Origin: DSOI01 sp041394885
GTDB lineage: Bacteria > Acidobacteriota > Terriglobia > Bryobacterales > Bryobacteraceae
Length of the DNA: 64,000 nt
Assembly: GCA_041394885.1 (NCBI GenBank)
Contig: JAWKHI010000034.1
Location: forward strand, 1 to 64,000
Direction: 5' to 3'
Below are positions 8,929 to 18,263 of this stretch, one piece after another (positions within the stretch are counted from its first letter, which is position 1; every line of letters begins with the position of its first letter). The translations under genes were made by a program, and so were the position numbers. The notes under the pieces are model-generated. The model was not told the origin of the DNA and did not search any database. It saw nothing but the letters and a program-made list of their open reading frames with translations.

Positions 8929-9046
8929 TTGCCGCGGTGAGGGCGCTGGTGCGGCTGCGAGCGGGCAGGCGTGTGTCTTGACGCGAAACCAGCGGTTATT
9001 GCAAGATCGAGACTGACCCGGACCGATCCTCACGGAGGGTGCATCC

Positions 9047-11128
9047 ATGTCTCTGGTCCCGTACCTTGCCTGCTTTGCCGTCGCGTTCGCGTTGATGCGC
9101 CACTTATTTCCGTATGCGCACCTGCTGCGGACGCCATTGCTGTGCGGGGCGATTTTCGTTTCCTTTCCTTACCTGGCGACGCAAGGTCCACTGAAGGCGT
9201 TCGGTCATGGGATGTTCGCGGTGCGGCAGTGGGACGTCTGGCAGGTGACCTTTGCCGTGTTGGTGACAGCGGCAGCGTTACTGACCACTACGGATCTGGT
9301 GATTTCGTATGGGGCGGCGCGCGTTGCGGGTGTGCCGGCCCTTCCCCTGTTTTGGGGCCGAGAGATCATTACCCGGCCGATTCGGCTTTCGTTGCTCACG
9401 TGCGTACTGGGCGCAGCCTACTTTGCCGGAGCGCTCTACTATCTGGCTCTACTCCGTCCGGCGGACGGATGGGGATTGCAGGCGATCCTGGAACTCGCCC
9501 TAGGCATGACCGCATTCGCGTCCACGCTCGCGACGATCCGGGTATTGACGGCAACGGGCAAACCGGAGCAAATTCTCAGCGGAGTGTTCCGATGGATGGC
9601 GTCGCCGGGTGGCTATATCGATCCGGCCACAGACCGCCCCTATCCGGGTCACGCGATTTCAGCGGTGCTTGCGGCGTTGTCGATCGCCGCCTACCTGATA
9701 TTCGGCTATGTGCGGTATCTGGCCGTGAAGCGGGACACGATCATGGCCGTGGCCGATGCCGAGGCCGGAAGCACGGTGCCGACATTGGCGTGGGTGGTGT
9801 TGCTAGTGCTGGTCTACTGCTGGGTATTTTCGGGAATTACATTTTGGCTGGACCCGGCGCGGATACCGGTGCTGCTGCCGGTCGCGATCCTACTGGCGTT
9901 GTGTGGATACTTCTTTACGCGGTCGGACCATGTCTATCCGGTGCACCCGGGCCAGTTCGATCCGGGCACACCGGGCGAGTTGATCGGAAAGCATCCACCG
10001 AAGGCGGATCCGGATACGATCATCGCGGTAGCGGCGAGCGGAGGCGGGATCCAAGCGGCGGCGTGGACGGCCACGGTGGTGGAGGGATTGACGAAGGCGC
10101 TGCCGGGGCGGTTCGCGCCGCATGTGCGCGTTGTGAGCGGAGTCTCGGGAGGCAGCGTGGGATTGATGTACTTCACGGCCTGCTACCGGAACGGCGACAT
10201 TGCGCACGCGGAGTTGATCCGCGCGGTGCTGGGCGAATCGGGGGGAACGAATCCGATTTTCCGCCTGGCTTCGGCGGCGAGCCTGGACTATGTGGCGTGG
10301 GGATTGGCCTTTCCGGACTTCTTCCGGTCATGGATACCGATCCTGTTCCCGCAGCACGTGGACCGGGCGTGGGCGCTCTCCCGAGCGTGGCTGCGCTACC
10401 GTGGGATGGAGCCTTTGGCCACGGCGACACTTGGCGGATGGGCGTCCGATGCCCGGTCCGGCGCGCGTCCGGCGGCGGTCTTCAATGCGACCCTCGCCGA
10501 GACTGGCGCGCGATATTTGCTTTCGACATTCAACCTGAAAACAAAGCTGGTGGGGCGGCGGCACTTTTTGGACGACCTGCCCGGGCAGGATATCGAAGTA
10601 GCAACGGCAGCCCGGCTGTCCGCGGCATTCCCCTATGTGTCACCGGCAAGCCGGGCCGAGGCCACGTGCAAAGGATCGCCGTGCGGGCATTTGGTGGACG
10701 GCGGCTACTACGACAATTATGGCGTGGCCAGTTCGATCGACTTCCTACTGGAAGCCCTGCCGTCCGCCCGCGGGAAGCGCGTGCTGCTGATCCAAATCGA
10801 GGTTGGACCGTTCGGGGACAAGACGGTGGAGAAGACGCAACGCGGATGGTTCTACCAATTGATGGCGCCGCCGGAAGCGCTACTGGGAGTCTGGAGCACT
10901 GGAATGCGATCGCGGAACGAGGCGGATGTGGCGATGCTGCGCGAGGTAATCGAGCATCGGGGAGGATACCTGACTTCGCTTCGGGTAGACTTCCCGGACG
11001 AACAGACACCGACCTCGTGGTACTTGACGCCGGAGGAGAAGGAGCGGATCGAGTCAGTCTGGCGGGATGATCGCGGACCGGCGGCGGTGGCGGCTGTCCG
11101 GCGGTTCTTGGAGGCCGGCGCGCATTGA
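9047..11128 (+). CDS. Membrane-embedded patatin-like phospholipase
   Basis: 693 residues in two halves. The first ~290 contain about eight hydrophobic helices (for example YLACFAVAFALMRHLF and LAWVVLLVLVYCWVFSGITF). The second half is a patatin domain: glycine-rich oxyanion loop ASGGGIQAAAW near residue 328, nucleophile elbow GVSGGSVG with Ser367, and the dyad aspartate in VDGGYYDNYG (Asp551). The catalytic residues are all present, so acyl-hydrolase activity on lipids is expected at the cytoplasmic membrane. A GGAGG ribosome site lies at 9035-9039. A 699-codon open frame overlapping it on the same strand is a codon-bias shadow. Substrate and physiological role are unknown. Confidence 0.86.
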   Translation: MSLVPYLACFAVAFALMRHLFPYAHLLRTPLLCGAIFVSFPYLATQGPLKAFGHGMFAVRQWDVWQVTFAVLVTAAALLTTTDLVISYGAARVAGVPALPLFWGREIITRPIRLSLLTCVLGAAYFAGALYYLALLRPADGWGLQAILELALGMTAFASTLATIRVLTATGKPEQILSGVFRWMASPGGYIDPATDRPYPGHAISAVLAALSIAAYLIFGYVRYLAVKRDTIMAVADAEAGSTVPTLAWVVLLVLVYCWVFSGITFWLDPARIPVLLPVAILLALCGYFFTRSDHVYPVHPGQFDPGTPGELIGKHPPKADPDTIIAVAASGGGIQAAAWTATVVEGLTKALPGRFAPHVRVVSGVSGGSVGLMYFTACYRNGDIAHAELIRAVLGESGGTNPIFRLASAASLDYVAWGLAFPDFFRSWIPILFPQHVDRAWALSRAWLRYRGMEPLATATLGGWASDARSGARPAAVFNATLAETGARYLLSTFNLKTKLVGRRHFLDDLPGQDIEVATAARLSAAFPYVSPASRAEATCKGSPCGHLVDGGYYDNYGVASSIDFLLEALPSARGKRVLLIQIEVGPFGDKTVEKTQRGWFYQLMAPPEALLGVWSTGMRSRNEADVAMLREVIEHRGGYLTSLRVDFPDEQTPTSWYLTPEEKERIESVWRDDRGPAAVAAVRRFLEAGAH

Positions 11129-11142
11129 GACCGGCGGGCGCG

Positions 11143-11502
11143 TTATTTCGTCTTCGTGCTCCTTTTCGATGCGCCCTTGCTTTTCGCGTTCTTGTCAACG
11201 CGCAGTTTCCAGGCGGTGCGTAGCGCTCCCGTCAGGACATCTTCGGTCGATTCGGCAAGGCGGATGTGGGTCATCCCCATGCGGCCCCATCCGCCAGCGA
11301 TAGGGACGAAGACATCGGGCCGCTCACTGACGAAATCCGCTTGAATTTCCGGGGTGAGCATGAGATTCCCGAAGCCAAGCCGGACCGAGGCGAGCGTGGC
11401 GAAGATGCGTCCGCCGACGCGGAAGTCAGCGGCTCCCATGTGGGAACCCTCCGAAGCGCCATCCAGGCTCAGCGCGATGCGGCGGAAGTCAGCGGCGGTC
11501 AT
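11143..11502 (-). CDS. MmcQ/YjbR family protein
   Basis: 119-residue cytosolic protein. The opening TAADFRRIALSLDGASEGSHMGAADFRVGGRIFATL is the standard YjbR (MmcQ) pattern. The second half WGRMGMTHIRLAES then LRTAWKLRV completes the DNA-binding-like wing fold, and a lysine/serine-rich tail follows. The frame is open for 43 codons upstream, but those overlap the HAD gene. The ATG at 11500-11502 forms an ATGA overlap with the HAD stop, which supports it. The biochemical role of the family is not established. It is the last gene of a minus-strand group with the HAD phosphatase and leuS. Confidence 0.83.
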   Translation of the reverse strand: MTAADFRRIALSLDGASEGSHMGAADFRVGGRIFATLASVRLGFGNLMLTPEIQADFVSERPDVFVPIAGGWGRMGMTHIRLAESTEDVLTGALRTAWKLRVDKNAKSKGASKRSTKTK

Positions 11503-12113
11503 TCTGGAATGTGGATACCCCGGGCGGCCAGTTGGGCCCGCAGCGATTCGTATCCCGTGAACTGCTCGGCATCCATGCCGAAGTTGCGGGCGCCGGCGAC
11601 GTAATCGGGAATGTCGTCGGTGAAGAAGCATTCGGAGGGCGAGACGCCGGCACGTCGCACGGCGTCAGCGTATATTTTCGGGTCCGGTTTCTGCGCGCCC
11701 ACTTTGTGCGAAAGGGTCCAGCCGTGAAAATGACCAAGGACGGGAAACCGCTCGGCGATCCAATCGAAGTGGATGGCGTTGGTGTTGGATAGAAGCACGA
11801 GCGGGAATTGCTCGCGGGCGGCGGCAAAGAACGATTCCGGAATGAGGGTGCGCTCGAAGAAGATCGACACCCAGATTTCGCGAAACTCGTCGTAGCTCAA
11901 CCGGGTGCCAAGCAGATCGTTCATTTCGTCGACGAAATCGAGCGGCTCGATCTGGCCGCTTTCGAGCCTACGGGCGAGGTCACGGCTGGAGATCCGGGTG
12001 CGGATCTCGCCGCGGTCAAGCCCGCAGAGGGGTTCCATGCGCTGGTAGGCGTTGTTGAAATCGAACGGTACGATGACGTTGCCGAGGTCGAACACGAGAG
12101 CACGGATGCCCAT
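11499..12113 (-). CDS. HAD-IA family hydrolase (YihX-like)
   Basis: 204-residue haloacid-dehalogenase-fold phosphatase, probably cytosolic. Motif I is VFDLGNVIVPFDF with the nucleophile Asp, motif II is LLSNTNA, motif III is the Lys in GAQKPDPKIY, and motif IV is FFTDDIPDYVAGA. The DLGNVIV form of motif I and the overall length fit the YihX/alpha-D-glucose-1-phosphate phosphatase branch, but other sugar phosphates are possible. It lies 4 bases after leuS and overlaps the YjbR-like gene by 4 bases, so the three probably share one transcript. Confidence 0.88.
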   Translation of the reverse strand: MGIRALVFDLGNVIVPFDFNNAYQRMEPLCGLDRGEIRTRISSRDLARRLESGQIEPLDFVDEMNDLLGTRLSYDEFREIWVSIFFERTLIPESFFAAAREQFPLVLLSNTNAIHFDWIAERFPVLGHFHGWTLSHKVGAQKPDPKIYADAVRRAGVSPSECFFTDDIPDYVAGARNFGMDAEQFTGYESLRAQLAARGIHIPE

Positions 12114-12117
12114 GGGG

Positions 12118-14568
12118 TTATCCTTTCACGACGATGTTGACCAGCCGGTCCGGGAGCACGATTACCTTGACGACGGGTTTGCCGTCGACCCAGGGCTTCA
12201 CCTTTGGGTCGTCAAAAGCCATACGCTCGAGGTCTTGTTTCGAGGTTCCGAACGGGGCAACGATTTTCGAGCGCAGCTTGCCATTCACCTGCACCGGGAT
12301 CTCGGCGCCGTCCTCGCGAGCGAGGTCTTCGTCCCAGACAGGCCAAGGCTGGCGGATCAACTGGCCTTGGCGGCCGAGTTCATGGGTCCATAATTCCTGG
12401 GAGAGGAACGGGGCGAAGGGATGGAGCATGAGGCAGAGCTTTTCGATGATCTCGGCCGCGGCGGCTCCGGTCAGTTCCGCTTCCTCGGCCTCGAGCGTGT
12501 TCATCAGTTCCATGAGCGCGGCGATGGAGGTATTGAAGTGCCATCGGTTGTCGAAGTCGCCGGTGATCTTCTGGAGGGTCTGATGCAATTTCCGCAAGGC
12601 GCGCTTGTCGGCGGCGCTGTGCTCGCCGGCATGGGTCATACCGGCATTGCGTGTCACGAACCGGTACACACGCGTGAGGAAGCGGTACTGGCCCTGGACG
12701 CTCGACTCGTTCCATTCCATGTCGCGCTCCGGTGGAGCGGCAAAGAGGGTGAACATGCGACAGGTGTCGGCGCCGTACTTGGCCACCATTTCGTCCGGGT
12801 CCACGATGTTGCCGCGGGACTTGGACATGGCCTTGCCGCCCAACTGCACCATGCCTTGGGTAAACAGGTTGGCGGCGGGTTCGCTGCCGGAAACCATGCC
12901 GAGGTCGCGCATGACCTTGGTCCAGAAACGCGAGTAAATCAGGTGGAGGATGGCGTGTGTGACGCCGCCGATGTATTGGTCAATGGGAAACCAGGCGTCC
13001 GCCTTTTCCCTGGCAAAAGGAAGCCGGTCGTTGCCTGGATCGCAGAAACGGTAGAAGTACCACGACGAATCGATAAAGGTATCCATCGTGTCGGTTTCGC
13101 GCTGGGCGGGGTTTCCGCATCGAGGGCACGGCGTGTTGACGAACTCTTCCACGTTGGCGAGCGGCGAACGGCCCTTGCCGGTGAACTCCACGTTGTAGGG
13201 CAATTCCACCGGGAGGTCATCGTATTTCACGGGTACGGTGCCGCAGGCGTCGCAATGGACCATCGGGATCGGCGTGCCCCAATAACGCTGACGGGAGATG
13301 CCCCAATCCTTGATGCGGAACGTAGTAGCCGCGTTGCCGAATCCACGAGCTTGGGCGTCGGCTGCCATGCGGGCACGGGCGTCGGCACTCGGCATCCCGG
13401 CATATTCGCCGGACGCCTCGACGACGCCGTAGCCGGGAAAGGCGGCCGTCATGGTAGCGCCGTCGGCCAACTCGCCGTCGACAGGCCGAATCACGGGACG
13501 CACGTCGATCGCGTACTTGCGGCAGAACTCGAAATCGCGCTCGTCATGGGCGGGCACGGCCATGATGGCGCCTGTGCCGTAGCCAAGCAAGACGAAGTCT
13601 CCCACCCAGATCGGGACTTGTTCGCCACTGAACGGGTTGATGGCGTAGTGGCCGGTGAAGAGGCCTGATTTTTCGACATCGGCCGGGCCTTTGCGGCCCA
13701 TCTCGTCGATCATTGCCTTGACCGGCGCGTGCGCGTCACCGGGCATGAGGCGCGCGACCAGCGGATGTTCCGGCGCGAGGATCACGCAAGTGGCGCCGTA
13801 GATGGTGTCGATGCGGGTTGTGAAAACGCGGATCTTCTCACCGGTGCCTTGGTGGGTGAAGTCAACCTCCGCGCCGTCGCTTTTGCCGATCCAGTTGCGC
13901 TGCATGGTGAGCACACGCTCGGGCCAACCCTTCTCGAGGCCGGCATAGGTCTCGGCGAGCAATTCGTCGGCGTAGGCGGTGATTTTGAGAGCCCACTGTT
14001 CGAGGTCGCGCTGTTCGACGAGGCTGGAACAACGCCAGCAGCGTCCTTCTTCGACCTGTTCGTTTGCGAGCACGGTTGCGCAGTCCGGACACCAGTTGAC
14101 GCGCGCGTTCTTGCGGTAGGCAAGTCCTTTCTCCCACATCTTGAGAAAGAACCACTGGTTCCAGCGGTAGTAATCGGGGAGGCAGGTGTTGACTTCCCGG
14201 GACCAGTCATAGCTGAAGCCGAGACGGATCAACTGCCGCTTCATGTGCTCGACGTTGGACAGCGTCCAATCGCGCGGGTGCATCTTATTCTTGATGGCGG
14301 CGTTCTCGGCGGGCATTCCGAACGAATCCCAGCCGATGGGATGGAGCACATCGTAGCCGCGCATCCACATGTAGCGGGCGAGCGTATCGCCGATCGAGTA
14401 GTTGCGCACATGGCCCATGTGGAGGCGTCCACTGGGATAAGGGAACATCTCGAGCACGTAGTAGCGCGGCTTGCTGCCGTCGTCGAGCGCGCGGTAGAGG
14501 GCAGGGTCGCTCCACGCCTCCACCCATTTCGTCTCGATGGTTGTATGGTCAAACGCCTTCTCTGGCAT
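12118..14568 (-). CDS. leuS: Leucyl-tRNA synthetase
   Basis: Class I aminoacyl-tRNA synthetase that charges tRNA-Leu. 816 residues, the usual bacterial length. The HIGH signature is HMGH in PSGRLHMGHVRNYS near residue 41, KMSKS is AMSKSRGN near residue 577, and both zinc-knuckle segments (CPDCATVL/CWRCSS and CDACGT/CPRCGN) are present. The editing domain TTRIDTIYGAT is intact. The open frame extends 152 codons upstream of 14568, but that stretch overlaps the DUF1648 gene in another frame. The ATG at 14566-14568 (MPEKAFDHTTIETKW) matches known N-termini. It heads the leuS-HAD-YjbR run. Confidence 0.97.
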   Translation of the reverse strand: MPEKAFDHTTIETKWVEAWSDPALYRALDDGSKPRYYVLEMFPYPSGRLHMGHVRNYSIGDTLARYMWMRGYDVLHPIGWDSFGMPAENAAIKNKMHPRDWTLSNVEHMKRQLIRLGFSYDWSREVNTCLPDYYRWNQWFFLKMWEKGLAYRKNARVNWCPDCATVLANEQVEEGRCWRCSSLVEQRDLEQWALKITAYADELLAETYAGLEKGWPERVLTMQRNWIGKSDGAEVDFTHQGTGEKIRVFTTRIDTIYGATCVILAPEHPLVARLMPGDAHAPVKAMIDEMGRKGPADVEKSGLFTGHYAINPFSGEQVPIWVGDFVLLGYGTGAIMAVPAHDERDFEFCRKYAIDVRPVIRPVDGELADGATMTAAFPGYGVVEASGEYAGMPSADARARMAADAQARGFGNAATTFRIKDWGISRQRYWGTPIPMVHCDACGTVPVKYDDLPVELPYNVEFTGKGRSPLANVEEFVNTPCPRCGNPAQRETDTMDTFIDSSWYFYRFCDPGNDRLPFAREKADAWFPIDQYIGGVTHAILHLIYSRFWTKVMRDLGMVSGSEPAANLFTQGMVQLGGKAMSKSRGNIVDPDEMVAKYGADTCRMFTLFAAPPERDMEWNESSVQGQYRFLTRVYRFVTRNAGMTHAGEHSAADKRALRKLHQTLQKITGDFDNRWHFNTSIAALMELMNTLEAEEAELTGAAAAEIIEKLCLMLHPFAPFLSQELWTHELGRQGQLIRQPWPVWDEDLAREDGAEIPVQVNGKLRSKIVAPFGTSKQDLERMAFDDPKVKPWVDGKPVVKVIVLPDRLVNIVVKG

Positions 14569-14618
14569 AAAAACTCTTAGTTTAGCGTGTCGATTGCGGG
14601 GGACTCCCGAAACGGGCT

Positions 14619-15119
14619 TTACCGGGCCGCTTGACGCATGCGCCAGAGATGGATTCCGAGAGTGGCGGCATTGGCGGCCAACACGCCTGGAAGCAGCCAC
14701 GCTCCTAACGCAGCCGCGCGTCCCACGGCCACCTCCATTTGCCGCCATGAGAGCAAAGCGAACAGGAGCACTATCTCCAGGTTCATCCAGGCCATGAAGG
14801 AAACGCCGATGGCATACATGCGAGGGGCGTTTTCCTCGGAGATCCTGAATGGGTAGTTGTACAGGTGCGGCAGGCGGGTCAATACAGTGAATCCGACGAA
14901 GTTGGCCAGGGCGAGCGCGGGCATGAGCAGGAGAAGGGAGCGGCCCGAGCCCCATCGGTCCGGCCGGCCGTGGACATTGAAATGAGTGGGGACTCTTTCC
15001 GGTATCTGGGGCCACATCGTCCATACGTAAACCAGCAAGGCAACCAGGACTCCCGCGGCGAGAGCTTCAACGCCACGGCGGAGGGGTGTCACCGGAACCG
15101 AAACTCTGGGCCTGGCCAT
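14619..15119 (-). CDS. DUF1648 domain membrane protein
   Basis: 166-residue inner-membrane protein with about four helices. The segment IPERVPTHFNVHGRPDRWGS after the first helix is the hallmark of the DUF1648 domain, also found in immunity and SdpI-like membrane proteins. The remaining helices are ALALANFVGFTVL, SFMAWMNLEIVLLFALLSW and LGAWLLPGVLAANAATLGI. It lies 3 bases upstream of the endonuclease IV start codon region reading in the same direction (nfo stop at 15123) and 50 bases before leuS. Function is not known. Confidence 0.85.
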   Translation of the reverse strand: MARPRVSVPVTPLRRGVEALAAGVLVALLVYVWTMWPQIPERVPTHFNVHGRPDRWGSGRSLLLLMPALALANFVGFTVLTRLPHLYNYPFRISEENAPRMYAIGVSFMAWMNLEIVLLFALLSWRQMEVAVGRAAALGAWLLPGVLAANAATLGIHLWRMRQAAR

Positions 15120-15122
15120 CGA

Positions 15123-15944
15123 TCAATCCCCCGCCAAGCGACGCAGGATCGCCACTTGCGCGGCGTCGTCGCCTTCTTCTTCGAAAGGCGTTTCCAGGAT
15201 GAACGCCTTGTCGCGAAATCGCCGATCCTTCAAGATCCGGGCAAAGGCGTCTTCCCCGATGTGGCCACGACCGATGTATTCATGGCGATCGACATGGCTG
15301 CCCCAGGGAACCTTGGAGTCATTGGCGTGGATCACGGGAATTCGCTCAATTCCGAGGCCTTCGGCGGCTTCGAAAAAATCGACCGCGGCGGCGCAGCAGT
15401 GCGCGGTGTCGAGACAGTAGCCCACGGCGAAATCGACGCGTCCCTCCACCATCCGGCGGATCGCCGCCAGTTCCTCCCATCGGGCACCCAACGCTTGGCC
15501 CTGGCCCGCGGTGATTTCGAGCAAGACGGAAAGTTTCGCCGATTTTACGCCCTGTCCGGCGACCACCAACCCAGCGGCGAAGCGTTCCATGCCTTGTTCC
15601 GCGGTTTGTCCCTTGGCGCTGCCAGGGTGCACCACAACGTGGTCCGCACCCAGTTGGATGGAGCGTCCCAATTCTTCGCGGAAGGCGACCACGGACTTCT
15701 CCCAGATGCCGTCACCAGCGGCGGCCATGTTGACGAGGTAGTTGGCGTGGACCACGAGCGGGGATACATCGAAGCGATCGCGGGCTTTGGCGAATCGGGC
15801 CACTTCGGCGGGGTCCAGCCTGGCGCCGCGCCACATACGGGGGCTCGACGAAAAAATCTGAATCGTATTGGCGCCGATCTTACCGGCGTGGATCGCAGCG
15901 CCCTCGAGCGAACCCGCAACGGAAACGTGGGCCCCAATTCGCAT
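15123..15944 (-). CDS. nfo: Deoxyribonuclease IV (AP endonuclease)
   Basis: Zinc-dependent AP endonuclease that cuts 5' of abasic sites in base-excision repair. 273 residues. The TIM-barrel landmarks are RIGAHVSVAGSLEGA at the N-terminus, NTIQIFSSSPRMW, VVVHPGSAKGQ, LLEITAGQG, GYCLDTAHCCAA, VIHANDSKVPWGSHVDRHEYIGRGHIG and FILETPFEEE. They hold the metal-binding His, Glu and Asp residues of the family. The frame stays open far upstream, but the ATG at 15942-15944 gives the canonical N-terminus and avoids running into the divergent hydrolase gene that starts at 15969. Confidence 0.95.
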   Translation of the reverse strand: MRIGAHVSVAGSLEGAAIHAGKIGANTIQIFSSSPRMWRGARLDPAEVARFAKARDRFDVSPLVVHANYLVNMAAAGDGIWEKSVVAFREELGRSIQLGADHVVVHPGSAKGQTAEQGMERFAAGLVVAGQGVKSAKLSVLLEITAGQGQALGARWEELAAIRRMVEGRVDFAVGYCLDTAHCCAAAVDFFEAAEGLGIERIPVIHANDSKVPWGSHVDRHEYIGRGHIGEDAFARILKDRRFRDKAFILETPFEEEGDDAAQVAILRRLAGD

Positions 15945-15968
15945 GGTGAATCTGTCATTGTAGACAAG

Positions 15969-17153
15969 ATGCGACTGGTAGCTTTGTTCCTTGTGTGCGC
16001 GGCAATGCAATGGGCGCAGGACCCGATTCACGACAAAGACGTGCCGTACGCGGAGATGGACGGTGTGACTCTCGGTATGGATCTGGTGCGGCCTTCCACG
16101 CCGGGTCCGCATCCAGCGGTGGTGCTGATACACGGCGGCGGATTCAGCGGAGGCACGCGGCAAGGGTTTCTGGGGACGGCGCGCAAACTGGCCGCGGCGG
16201 GCTACGTGGCCGCATCGGCCAGCTACCGGTTGACACCGGTGTATCAATTCCCTGCCCCGGTGTACGACGCCAAGGCGGCGGTGCGCTTCCTGCGAGCCAA
16301 CGCCGGAAAGTATTCGATCGATCCGGACCGCATCGGCGCGATTGGCGTGTCGGCCGGCGGGACGATCGCGCTGTTTCTGGGCGTGACGCGAGGCGTGCCG
16401 GAATTCGAAGGCGACGGACCGAATCAGGAATACTCGAGCGCGGTGGCGTGCGTGGTGAATCTGTATGGCCGCTCCGACATGACGACGGCGTATGGGGGAA
16501 GCCGCAATGCGGCGTCTGCGTTGCCGCCGTTGACCGGGGGCGAACTGCCATGGGCGCGGACCGGCCATCTGCGGGCGAGCCCCATCCAGTGGGTGACGCC
16601 TTCCTCGGCGCCGGTCGAGTCGATTCACGGCACGTTCGATCTCAACGTTCCCCACCAACAGTCGGTGGACCTGCATGCGCGGCTGCGCGCGGCAGGCGTG
16701 GAGGAGCACCTGGAAACGATCGACCGGGCGGGGCACGGATTCAAGGGCGACGATCAGGAACAGGCCGATCGTGCGATGCTCGCGTTCTTCGACAAGCACC
16801 TGAAACCGGCTCCGGACCGGCTCTCGCTCTACATCCGGGCCGGCAACGAGCAGATCACGCTGGGCTGGCCATCGGGCCGGATCCTGGACCGCCGGCCGGC
16901 CGCGGGCCGTGCTCCGCAATCGATGCTGCTTTTTGACGCGAAGGGTCCGCTGCGGATCGGAGCGCTTTCCGCGGTGCTGGACATTCCAGGAGGGAATCGG
17001 CTGGTGGCGGATAAGACTGGCCGGCGCATCGTGGAGATTGACCCGCAAGGCCTGCCAGTACACGAACTGCGTGAACTCCCGTTCCAGCCGGAGAGCCTGG
17101 CACGGGCTCTGAATCCGCCGGCCTCGGCACCTTCGCGCGGGGCGCTACACTAA
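15969..17153 (+). CDS. Exported alpha/beta hydrolase (BD-FAE/esterase-like)
   Basis: 394 residues with a signal peptide (RLVALFLVCAAMQWAQ). The N-terminal ~280 residues are an alpha/beta hydrolase of the hormone-sensitive-lipase/BD-FAE type. They carry the oxyanion motif VVLIHGGGFSGGTRQG, the nucleophile in GAIGVSAGGTIALF, the acidic residue region ESIHGTFDLNVP and the histidine in RAGHGFKGDD. A C-terminal ~100-residue part resembles a beta-rich tail with an unknown role. An ester substrate outside the cytoplasm is probable. It is divergent from nfo (24 bases) and 9 bases before the ABC permease start, possibly cotranscribed. Confidence 0.85.
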   Translation: MRLVALFLVCAAMQWAQDPIHDKDVPYAEMDGVTLGMDLVRPSTPGPHPAVVLIHGGGFSGGTRQGFLGTARKLAAAGYVAASASYRLTPVYQFPAPVYDAKAAVRFLRANAGKYSIDPDRIGAIGVSAGGTIALFLGVTRGVPEFEGDGPNQEYSSAVACVVNLYGRSDMTTAYGGSRNAASALPPLTGGELPWARTGHLRASPIQWVTPSSAPVESIHGTFDLNVPHQQSVDLHARLRAAGVEEHLETIDRAGHGFKGDDQEQADRAMLAFFDKHLKPAPDRLSLYIRAGNEQITLGWPSGRILDRRPAAGRAPQSMLLFDAKGPLRIGALSAVLDIPGGNRLVADKTGRRIVEIDPQGLPVHELRELPFQPESLARALNPPASAPSRGALH

Positions 17154-17162
17154 GAGTTTGTC

Positions 17163-18263
17163 TTGATCAACAAGCTCGTTTTCGAAAACCTCAAGCACCG
17201 CCCTGTCCGCACATTGCTCAGCGTGTGCGCCGTCGCGATTGAAGTGACCATGATCCTGACGCTGGTTGGCGTGAGCCGCGGCGTCATCGAGGAGTCACAG
17301 CGGCGAGCGCGCGGCGTTGGCGCCGACATTTGGGTTCGCCCTCCGGGCAGTTCGCTGATGAGCTTCAACTCAGTCTCGATGCCGGAGAAGCTGCTGGGAT
17401 TCTTCGAGACGCAGCCACACGTGACGCTCGCCACCGGAAGCGCCAATTCGGGCGCGGGAATTCTCGAGAGCGTCGCAGGCGTGGATTTCGCGAAGTTCGA
17501 GCAGCTTTCCGGACCCTTACGATTTCTCAAAGGCGGACCCATCACCGGGCCGAACGAAATCATCATCGACGAGCGGTACGCGCAGCAAAAGAAGTTGAAG
17601 CCGGGCGGAGTGATCAACCTGTGGAATCGGGACTGGAAGGTGGCTGGGATCTATGAATCCGGTAAGCTGTCACGGATGATGCTGCCGCTCGAGACCGTGC
17701 AGGATCTTTCCGGCGCAGCGGGCAAACTTTCGCAGATTTTCCTGAAGGTAGATGATCCGGCCAATACGGCATCGGTGGTGGCGGCGTTGAAGGCGAATCC
17801 TCAATTGGCGGGCTATCCGATCTATTCGGTGGAAGAGTGGATGTCGCTGTTCTCGGTGGACGGGGTGCCGGGATTGAGGCCGTTTATCGCTGTCGTGATC
17901 GCGCTCGGGGTGATCGTGGGATTCCTGGTGGTTTTTCTTTCGATGTATACGGCGGTGCTCGAGCGCACACGTGAGATCGGCATTCTGAAATCCCTGGGCG
18001 CGTCGCCGGGCTACATTCTGGGGATCCTGCTGCGGGAGACGGCGATCCTGGCGCTCACCGGGGCGGTTGCGGGGATCGCGGTGACTTACGGGACGCGCTA
18101 CATCGTCAACACCTACACGGGCCCCGCGTTCACCCAGATCATCGTGCCGGACTGGTGGCCCACCACCACCGTCATCGCGCTGGTGGGCGCGCTGCTCGGA
18201 ACGCTATATCCCGGCCTCAAGGCCGTCCGCCAAGACGCGCTCGAGGCCATCTCGTATGAGTAA
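17163..18263 (+). CDS. ABC transporter permease (MacB/DevC-like)
   Basis: 366-residue FtsX-fold permease: one N-terminal helix (HRPVRTLLSVCAVAIEVTMIL), a periplasmic MacB-type domain of about 230 residues, then three helices starting near FIAVVIALGVIVGFLVVF with ERTREIGILKSLGASPGYILGILLRE, the coupling helix to the ATPase. This architecture belongs to efflux/lipoprotein-type mechanotransmission ABC systems rather than importers. The start is TTG at 17163, since no ATG lies near the N-terminus. Its end overlaps the ATPase gene by 8 bases, so the two form one transporter. Confidence 0.88.
   Translation: MINKLVFENLKHRPVRTLLSVCAVAIEVTMILTLVGVSRGVIEESQRRARGVGADIWVRPPGSSLMSFNSVSMPEKLLGFFETQPHVTLATGSANSGAGILESVAGVDFAKFEQLSGPLRFLKGGPITGPNEIIIDERYAQQKKLKPGGVINLWNRDWKVAGIYESGKLSRMMLPLETVQDLSGAAGKLSQIFLKVDDPANTASVVAALKANPQLAGYPIYSVEEWMSLFSVDGVPGLRPFIAVVIALGVIVGFLVVFLSMYTAVLERTREIGILKSLGASPGYILGILLRETAILALTGAVAGIAVTYGTRYIVNTYTGPAFTQIIVPDWWPTTTVIALVGALLGTLYPGLKAVRQDALEAISYE

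Noticed and set aside
8971..11070. A 699-codon open frame overlapping the patatin gene on the same strand
   Set aside because: It has no family motif and an atypical Gly/Arg-rich composition; the patatin frame carries the helices and catalytic residues. It is a GC-driven shadow.
12421..13668. A 415-codon plus-strand open frame inside leuS
   Set aside because: It lies fully opposite to leuS, which holds all synthetase motifs; no ribosome site or family pattern.
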